From contig JAPXFQ010001393.1 in assembly GCA_028564705.1 (NCBI GenBank), positions 682,001 through 746,000 on the forward strand: 64,000 nt of DNA. The letters run 5' to 3'. The first letter of the stretch is position 1. Each line of letters begins with the position of its first letter. The notes below the pieces were generated by a model. That model was given only the letters and a program-made list of their open reading frames with translations. It did not search any database and was not told the DNA's origin. Both the position numbers and the translations under genes were made by a program. The DNA is from Apricaphanius iberus. Its lineage: Eukaryota > Chordata > Actinopteri > Cyprinodontiformes > Aphaniidae. Shown in pieces: positions 56,441 through 64,000 of the stretch.

Positions 56441-58180
56441 CGCTGCAAAATGCAATTCCATCGGGTCTACTACACTGCACGCACAAAAAACTGAAACTGC
56501 TACGTTGTGGCCCCCCAGAGCACAGGGGCCACAAGCAGACCACCGCAGGGCCGACCGCCCACCAAGAGAGGAACAGATGGAAGCATCAGGGGAACACCCA
56601 GCAGCCGCTATGCTGTGGCCCGGGAGATTGCAAGGAGGAGCCCACAGACTCTGCCGGAAACCAGCTACGCCAGGGCGGGCCCAGAGCAGGACCCGGAGGC
56701 CACAAGGCAGGAGGGACCTGTAGCCGGCCGATGGATGACACACACCACCGCAACCCCAGGCCAAATACCACCGCAAGCCGCAGCGGATGTATGACCTCCC
56801 CAGACCGCGCCCAGCCAGCCACCTGGACACACAGATCTACCAGCTCCTGGGTCCAGATCCTGCCCCATGCAGAGCGCCAGACCAGGGACCAAGCAACCCC
56901 CCAAATGAACCGACCAGGCAGCGGAGCTCACAGAACTGGCAGGAGGCCCGGGTGCCAGACGCGGTTTCCACAAACCCACTGAATGGCACAAACCTACTCT
57001 TCCACCCCGGCACCCCCATAAGAGGTGCCCCTGTCAGTCCAAGGAGACATCGGCCTGAAACACTAGCTGCCCAGCACACCGGCCCACCCAGCACCAGCAA
57101 GGCCCCCAGGCATATCCGGGCCCCCAGTCCCAGATATGGAGAGCCACCAGTGACCACCGGGCAGGGGCATCTGTGACTGACAGGGAATGACAGAGGGGAA
57201 AAAGTCCCCACTGGATGTGGGGACTGAGATGAGCCAGGCCAGAGGGCAGCCAAAGGCCCAACCTGACAAGTAGACATAGACAATCATACGTACCCTCCCT
57301 CTTACGCACACACATTCTCACCAACACAGGACACCCAAAAAAGAACGCTGTACACTCATTCATACGTCTCTTACATACTCTATACTCCCAGGCTCAGGGA
57401 CAGATGCCCCAATAGAGCAACCTGCCCCTGCACCTGGGAGACGAACCCCCTGCCCACCAGGATGGGGACAAGCAGACCGCCAAAGCCCCCTCCATGGCAA
57501 GAGTAGCCCACCAGCCCAGATGCCCAACCAGATGGCCTGATATACCCCCCGGACTCCAACCCCTGATGGTCAAACAAGCATGGATGTGGGAAGACTCCCC
57601 GCCTCTCTCCCCCTGCTCAAGTGTGGTGTTGTTGCATGTTGTTCTAATGTGCACTTAAAACAGAGGAGTGGGACAGGGGAATGCTGGCAGGCACCCCCAT
57701 CTCCTGCCCACGGGCCATCAGTGTCTTGATGCAAACAAGCAGTGGGCACCGGCATCAGAGGCGAGCGTTGAGGTGTATCCACCGCCAGGTCCCTACGTGT
57801 GTGTCTCATGTAAATGTTGCGAGTGAAAGTGTCTAAGTTGCATAGTAAAATTGGGATCCAGGCAGCCCACCGGGCAGCGAAGACAGAAACTACAAAACGC
57901 ACCCCAGTGGCGTTCCCACATCCCAAGGTCCTATGTGAATGGTATAATGAAGGAGCAGGTGGACAGAGACGTCCGGGGATGTGGAGGAAATGACTGGGGT
58001 GACACAATGCCCCGCCAGACCCACTTCAGAGCAGCACAGCACCGGGCCAGTAACCCGTGTCCGGCAGCGCAACCCCCCCTAAGGCGCCGCATGAAGCCAC
58101 TAGGAGTCACCACCCGAAGCCCCCAAAGTCCAACCCCAGTTGAGGGTTATGGCACCGAGAAGGAGATCGCTATACTGATT
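56441..58180 (-). mobile_element. GC-rich downstream region of L1-B, probably its 3' UTR
   Basis: A compositional island: C/G-rich on a window that is otherwise AT-rich. It begins where the L1-B ORF2 C-terminus ends on the minus strand and has no coding motif of its own. The many overlapping open frames here reflect low stop-codon density. A long G-run-rich 3' UTR is plausible for an L1, but no poly(A) end or TSD was located. Confidence 0.45.
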
Positions 58181-60078
58181 AATATTAAGAGCATTTTTAT
58201 TTTTCCAGTTAAAGAGGAAATTTTTCTTAGCAAGGCATAAGGCAATGTGAACTTATTGGATAGACTTTGTATCTATGGTTACTTCATCTAAATTTCCCAG
58301 CAAGCAAACTGGGAGAGAAGGTGTGATATTACATTTCAGACACCTTGATAGGTCTTCACAAATCTGATGGCAAAATTTCTTAACAGGTGGGCAGAACCAA
58401 ATAGTATGAATATAATTGTCTGGTATATTGCTTCTACATTGTAAACAGGTATTAGACGGCGTAAAACCAATCTTTAACATCTGTTGGCCTGTATAATGTA
58501 CTCTATGAAGGATTTTATATTATATTAATCGTAGATTAGGATTTTTAAGAAATGGTTCTTGAAGAAATCTAAGACCAGAGGTTTTGGTAAAATGAGATGG
58601 ACGAGTCCATCTCCAATTTTGAAATAAGAATATATTTTAGATAGCAGTTGGGGGGGGGGGGGGGTTACGATTAAGAAAGTCTGAAACTTTCACTGGAAGA
58701 TGTAATTCAACCGTATTGAGCCTGAATGTATCTTTTATAATCAATTTAATTTGTTGATATTCTAAGAATTTATTCTTGTTAATCCTGTGTTGTGCAACCA
58801 GTGTATTGAATGGGATAAAGACTGTTCGGTCAAATATGTGTTCCAGGTATTCAATTCCTTTAAAACTCAAGTTAGGACAATTTAACATACATTTTTTTTT
58901 GGTAAGATGTCCGGGTTATTCCAGATGGGTGTATGTCTGCAGGGAGACTAGTAAGTTCTCTGTCATTTGACAAAATTCCCACCAAGCTGTCAGAGAGGAA
59001 CTGATACTGATACGCTTAAAACATTAATTTTGTTTTATAATTGAGCTAATAAATTGTAGATCTGAAACTTTTATCTTATTGGATAGTGTCTGTTCAACAT
59101 CTATCCAGGACTCATCGAAAGAACTGTGCTTTAACCATCTTGATATCAATTGGAGCCTGTTGGCTAAGAAATAAATTTCTTGACGTAGATATTGACCTCT
59201 TTTATCTTTGGACTGATGTTTGCTAGGGATCATTGAGAATAAATAATTGATTCTAAGCAAAACCATCATTTTTATTGTAGCCACTCTTCCAATAAGTGAT
59301 ATGGGAAGGGATTACCATCTAGCCAGATAATCTTCCTCTTTTTTTAAAAGTGGGAAATAGTTTAGCTTTGATAACTCTGCCAGTCTTGGTGAGATATGGA
59401 TACCTAAATATCTAATATTTCCTGACCTGAGTTGCACAGCAACGGGACTCTGGAAAGAACAATTGATTGGAAGGACTGTAGATTTTAACCAATTTATGGA
59501 ATAGTCTGAGACTGTTGAATAAGATTTTATCAACTTGGTTACCTGAGAGAGAGTGGTTTGTGAATGTTGTAGAAAAAGTAGTACATCATCTGCATACAGA
59601 CTCATTTAATGTTGTATTTTGTTGCATTGTATACCTTTAATATTAATAGTTTGCCTGATTGTTCCAGTTAACTCTGTCAAATGCTTTTTCTACATCTAAA
59701 GATAAAATTTTGGTTTTGAAGTTTTTTACAGTAGGAATAATGTGAATTTGTGGAGAAGAGCCTCCCTTTTATAAAACCTGTTAGATCAGGATGGATTATA
59801 AAAGGTGTTATTTTTTTCTAATCTTCTTGCAAGAGTTTTGCAGATTACTTTAAGATCAACATTGATCAGAGAAATGGGACGATAACTGGTAGGAGACGTA
59901 GGGTTTTTCCTGGTTTTAATAGAAGATTGATGTAGTCAGAGTTCATGTTTGGCGGAAGTCGGCCATTTTCCTTTGTTACCTGTAACATTCTGTAGAATGT
60001 TAGTGCCAGAATATTCCAGAATTCTTTACAGAACTCTGCTGGAAATCCATCTGGGCCTCGAGTTTTTAATTTTTATTT
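58181..60078 (-). pseudogene. L1-clade LINE copy B, ORF2 remnant
   Basis: Minus strand, 5' truncated at about 60078. RT fingers with an SYQLSS-like decayed block (about 59890) are followed by motif A SLDVEKAFDRVNW (about 59665-59705). A deletion removes motif B, and motif C follows as SLYADDVLLFLQ (59570-59605). Then come GNIRYLGIHISPRL, thumb frames (59024-59284) and the C-terminal Cys/His motif CLQC...IHTIWFCPPVKKFC (58253-58480), followed by LAKKNFLFNWKNKN near 58200. Many stops. It belongs to a different subfamily from L1-A. A near-identical 145-bp piece of it is found at 30468-30612. Confidence 0.85.
58649..58664 (+). repeat. Poly(G) run
   Basis: An uninterrupted G homopolymer of about 16 bases within the decayed L1-B ORF2. 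Confidence 0.8.
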
Positions 60079-60640
60079 AAATTGTTAATCTTGTTTTCTC
60101 TCAGTTTTGTTCTCTCCATAGAAGCTCCACCTGTACTGGTATCCTTCTCAGCTACAGCGCCCACTGCTGGATGGGGAGCATAGGTTCAGATGATGCTCCC
60201 ACTGACCAAGCGTCCTCCATGTCATGTTGTCAACTTTTTACTTTCTTTAATATACAAAGTACTCTTTCATCATTTCCTTTTGTTCTTGCTGTGTCTCTTC
60301 TCTGTCTTCTCAAACCCCCAGACGGTAATGGCAGATGGACGCTTGTGCTGAGCCAGGTTCTCGTTCTGCTGGAGGTTTCTTCCTGTTAAAGGGGAGTTTT
60401 TCCTCTCCACTGTCGCTATATGCTTGCTCAGTATGAGGGATTGCTGAGGGATTGCTGTGGTGACTGCATGCTCCGGGCAAAATTCATGTCAATAACTCAA
60501 CACAAACTGATGGGATTGTTTACATAAAAACTTTTAACTGATTGGAATGCTTGTCTGATTGTATTGAAGTGATTTTTCTTGTAAAGTGCCTTGAGATAAC
60601 ATCTGTTGTAAATTGGCGCTATATAAATGAAAGTGAATTA
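60079..60640 (+). mobile_element. L2-A 3' UTR copy abutting L1-B
   Basis: Starts within the family UTR (TTCTCTCCATAGAAGCTCCA) and ends TTGTAAAGTGCCTTGAG, TTGGCGCTATATAAAT and AAGTGAATTAAAA. A 65-bp foreign segment (about 60226-60290) interrupts it. It is a 5'-truncated insertion at the truncation point of L1-B. Confidence 0.85.
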
Positions 60641-60651
60641 AAACTTACCAA

Positions 60652-60751
60652 CTGATTGGATTCATCAGGTTTTATGGATAAATATAACTGTGTATCATCA
60701 GCTTAACTGTGGAAATTCATACCATGTTGTCTAATTATTTTACCAATTGGA

Positions 60752-60806
<55 letters not shown>

Positions 60807-62215
60807 AAGAGAACTGGTCCAAGCCAGAACCCTGTGCTACTCCACAAGTAACCCTTGAGTGTGAAGAAAATGTATCATTAACATGAACAAACAGGAATCT
60901 GTTGGACAGATATGATTTAAACCAGCCTAATGCTTTTCCCTTGATCCCTACAACCTGTTTAAGCCTTTCTAAGAGAATATTATGATCGACTGTGTCAAAA
61001 GCAGCACTGAGATCCAACAAGACCAGAACAGTCACAAATCCATTATCTGAGGCCATTAGAATATCATTAGTAACTTTTACCAGTGCTGTTTCAGTGCTAT
61101 GATGAGCTCTAAACCTGACTGAAATTCCTCAAACAGGTTGTTGCTGTTTAGATGCTCACATACTTGATTAGCAACTATTTTCTCAAGAATTTTGGATATG
61201 AAAGGAAGGTTAGATATAGGTCTGTAGTTAGCTAAATCATCTTGATCCAGGGAGGGTTTCTTAAGTAAAGGTTTAATTACAGCAACTTTAAATTCCTGTG
61301 GCACTTATACATTTATTAAGAATAGAATCATCACATCTGGGCCAGTAACCAGTTGGGATTGGGTCCAAAATACAAACTGAAGTTTTAGATTAAGTTAATA
61401 TTTGTGATAATTCTCAAAGTTCAATGCAATAAAAACAGTACAGACATAAACATGGTTCTACAGTTCTTTCCAATACTGGGTCATTTACTGAGAGAGAAGT
61501 GATCGCGTTTGGGAGAATACAAATTATTTAATTTCTTATAGAATTCATTTTACTTATGAAGAATCCCATAAAGTCATCACTACTGAGAGTAGGGGGAATA
61601 TTTGGCTTAACAGAGCTATGACTAGGATTGTTTTTATTTCGGCTATTTTTCCATCTTAAATAAGAATCCTCTAGGTATATATAGTGCCATTTCCTCTCCA
61701 GTTTCCTAATATTCTGCATTAAACCTGGGAGCCAATCTTCTATGGCTGATTACCTTCTTTTTTAAGGGAGTTATACTGTGTAATGCCTGACGCAATGAGG
61801 AAGTAATACAATGAAACAGACTATTTCTGAAGGGTTAGTGTTGGAATTACTGTGGTCCACTGTGGTATTTTGAGACACATTGGGAAGAAAGAATGGAAAA
61901 GATTCTTTAAAACTTGTTAAGCTTTGTTTGATAAAGTTCTACTGTAATGATTTATTTTTTCAGATTTGGGAAGATCAGGTAAATTCAAAAATGATAAAGA
62001 AATGGTCAGATAGGACTGGGTTATGTGGGAGGAATGTTACTTCAATCCCGTATGTCAGTACAAAGTCGAAAGTGTGCTGACCCGAGTGCGTGGGTCCCTT
62101 AACCTTCTGAGTAAAGCCAAAAAAATCTAATAAAAAAATCAGATAAAAAATCTAAGATCTGATCCAAGAATTGAGAGTAAGGGGCTGGTGGGCGATACAA
62201 AACCACAAACAAAAG
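60652..62215 (-). pseudogene. L2-A copy, ORF2 middle part
   Basis: On the minus strand from the endonuclease region near 62215 (LYRPPAPYSQFLDQ) through a linker (61528-61719, RKLERKWHYIY) to RT. Fingers are at 61077-61304 ([27 protein letters not shown]), motif A is LDLSAAFDTVDH (60703-61056), then CGVAQGSGLD, and motif C changed from YADD to stop-ADD near 60705. The element is cut after KPDESNQ at 60652, where the opposite-strand L2-A tail ends. An (AT)n tract is expanded inside the RT codons. Confidence 0.88.
60755..60803. repeat. (AT)n microsatellite inside L2-A RT
   Basis: 49 bp of AT repeat where copy 1 (about 11610) has only CTATATATATG. It is translated as alternating Tyr-Ile. Confidence 0.95.
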
Positions 62216-62289
62216 TGCTTTTAATATTTTGAAACTTGGATGAGGAAAACTAATGTTGTGGAATGAAGGTAAAATGCAACTATTTGGCT

Positions 62290-62440
62290 ATTAACAGTCA
62301 AAGGACTGCTTATGGTAGTCAACAAGATTAATAATTTATGAAAAATTATTAATATTTTCGGGGCACCACCTGGGTTTCCAGGAACTATTTTAATTGCCAA
62401 ATATCTACTGTATATCAGTGTCATAATCTGGAGTGAATTC
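62290..62440 (-). repeat. Dispersed repeat X, copy 2
   Basis: The reverse complement has the blocks of copy 1 (50735-50880): ACACTGATATACAG..ATTTGGC, TTAAAATAGTTCCTGG and CCAGGTGGTGCCCCGAAAAT. Unclassified. Confidence 0.65.
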
Positions 62441-62542
62441 TTTACCGTATATTGACCGTGAAACCTTGCCATGCGTTTGTGTTGAATAAGAGGGACAACA
62501 CTTTCCGAAATACAGAAGAAGAAAAAAAGAAACATCTAATCA

Positions 62543-63899
62543 CTCAAGACCAGTGTTGTGTGTAATGGCGTTTAAGTATAACTGTGTCACTAAGGGTGTT
62601 CATATTTAGTTAAAGGAGTAATCTAATTAATCACTTTTCCCACCGTTACAACACCATTACTGTTACTGGGGATGTACAGTGGTGCGTTACTACGTGGTTC
62701 AATGAAGTGCAGCGCTTTAAGGCTTTCTGACAGTCACTGCAGCTGCAGGAAGAGAGCGCAGGTGTCAGTGATGATGACGCCGCTGCAATTATGATGATCC
62801 ATTTGGTGAGTGTGCAGATACTCTGAGTGCTCTTGCTGTCTGCATGCTGTAAGAATAGTTGTGAACTTGGTTGTGAAGTTGGATAAGCTATTAGGTGGAC
62901 ATTCATTTGATTAAAACAGAGACTCCCTCCAACCGAGAACTGTGCAAATAAAGCGGCTGCTCGCCACTCGCTTCTGAAGGTGGGGGATTTAGTTTTTAAT
63001 AACTCTCCACACATCCCAGAAAATACTTGTGAGATCTACCAACAAAGTAACCCAAAATATTTATACAATGTTGCTCAGCATCCGAGGAACATGACACACC
63101 AATATTTCTTATTAATATTGTGATGTAAGGGGTGGAGATTGACCTCGAGAACTGATTCAGCACAGGTGACTGCAATTACGATGTCACACTGAATAAAGCA
63201 AGTGGGATTGGTGGAAAGGACAGAGAGCACCTGTCTGGGGAAGAACCCTCTTTGTTGCAGTCACCTGTGCTGAATCAGTTCTCCAGGTCGATCTCCACCC
63301 CTCACATCGCAATATCTTACTGTAAAATAGGCTATGTGATATTTTTCTTCCTTATAGCTTTCAGTTTATGTGACCGCAGGTGACACCAAATCAATCTTGA
63401 AATGTTTTACCATATCTAAAGACCCAGACAACATTTTATCCGACATTTGATCGCATAGAATATTTTACATCAATAATTTTACTGTAATATTTCAGGTTTT
63501 CCTTTAATAGCTTCCAGGTCATGTGACCAAGTGATACAAAATCAATCTAATCTTTGTACTTTAATGAAAATTGTGTGATTATGTATTTCCAATATTTACT
63601 TTTGTGTATTTCTATTTTTCTGCATAGAGCTTCCATCTTATTGAGTAAAGTTAAAATACTTAATGTTCTATAATACTGCTTATATGGTGTTTTATTATTC
63701 GTCATTCAGTTATAAAAATATTTCACCTTATAGATAGCATAGAATGTAACTGTGTTACAAAAATAACGCCACCGTTACTTTCTGAGTACCTAATTACTTT
63801 TAAAGTGTAGTAACTGAGTTACTAACTCAATTACTTTTGGAAAAAGCTATCTGTAACTAATTAATTTTTTTAATGTAAGATGCCAACACTGCTCAAGAC
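62543..63899. mobile_element. Non-autonomous hAT element
   Basis: The element (62551-63891, 1341 bp) starts CAGTGTTGTGTGTAA and ends (complement) CAGTGTTGGCATCTT. It is flanked by a perfect 8-bp duplication, CTCAAGAC (62543-62550 and 63892-63899). An 8-bp TSD with CAGTG ends is diagnostic of hAT. A weak 122-codon minus frame (62646-63014) is not a transposase. The interior carries a foldback insert (63115-63315). Confidence 0.88.
63115..63315. mobile_element. Foldback MITE inside the hAT element
   Basis: Arms 63115-63175 and 63255-63315 (61 bp each) are almost exactly complementary. The left arm contains GGGGTGGAGATTGACCTCGA and CTGATTCAGCACAGGTGACT. The spacer is about 79 bp. No coding content. 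Confidence 0.8.
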
Positions 63900-64000
63900 T
63901 AATAGCTAACACACTACTGATTAACTAAATGAATAACTAAAAATAAAAGAAACAAATGGATAAAAATGCAATGGAAATAGAAACATGAATTCTGATTTAA

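Noticed and set aside
56393..58240. Dozens of 60-190-codon frames on both strands
   Set aside because: Explained by high GC content (few stops); compositionally Pro/Gly/Arg-rich with no domain.

Overview
The window is eukaryotic and looks like a teleost fish genome. I see no intact host gene, no bacterial-type operon, and no Shine-Dalgarno or CRISPR structure. The recognisable content is transposable elements of kinds typical of ray-finned fish: L2-clade LINEs, a Rex3-like RTE LINE, fish L1 elements, sushi-type Ty3/Gypsy LTR elements, tRNA-derived SINEs, and DNA transposons of piggyBac, hAT, Tc1/mariner (IS630) and probably IS3EU type. Between them lie AT-rich spacers and microsatellites. I could not run any alignment; family names rest on motifs, terminal repeats, target-site duplications (TSDs) and comparison of copies inside the window.

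Layout. 0.4-8.3 kb: a tRNA-derived SINE, small reverse transcriptase (RT) and endonuclease remnants, a 1.2-kb piggyBac-like element, a decayed Rex3-like LINE with an inverted 5' end, and a second SINE. 8.3-13.0 kb: a nearly full-length but decayed L2 (family A). 13.1-18.8 kb: AT-rich and gene-poor, with one strong hairpin. 18.8-22.1 kb: a Rex3-like LINE with an uninterrupted 1071-codon frame and a 14-bp TSD, lying downstream of an LTR plus primer-binding site. That LTR sits in the protease region of a sushi-type Gypsy element (22.7-26.2 kb). The Gypsy LTR is itself split by an L2-A tail that carries a piece of 28S rRNA. 29-31 kb: a broken L2-A. 31.1-33.5 kb: an IS630/Tc1-mariner-like transposon with a three-exon transposase pseudogene.

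36.2-37.2 kb: a compact element with 65-bp repeats iterated inside its inverted termini and a truncated HTH/integrase-type gene. 38.3-40.6 kb: L2 remnants and a 3' LTR with polypurine tract. 40.6-50.2 kb: an L1 split by an L2 of family B (ORF1 with a GDSL/SGNH esterase signature) and a SINE. 51.2-56 kb: a TTAA-flanked MITE, then a second sushi-type Gypsy remnant containing an L2 tail that contains a solo-LTR candidate. 56.4-62.2 kb: a decayed L1 and two L2-A pieces. 62.55-63.9 kb: a non-autonomous hAT element with a perfect 8-bp TSD and a foldback insert.

How the parts relate. The nesting gives a relative chronology: Gypsy elements were hit by L2 or LTR insertions, which were in turn hit by Rex3, rDNA or another LTR. 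Two SINE families each share their 3' tail with a LINE in the same window (SINE A with L2-A, SINE B with Rex3), as expected if each SINE borrows that LINE's reverse transcriptase. Nearly all coding frames are broken; the Rex3-like frame at 18.9-22.1 kb is the exception.
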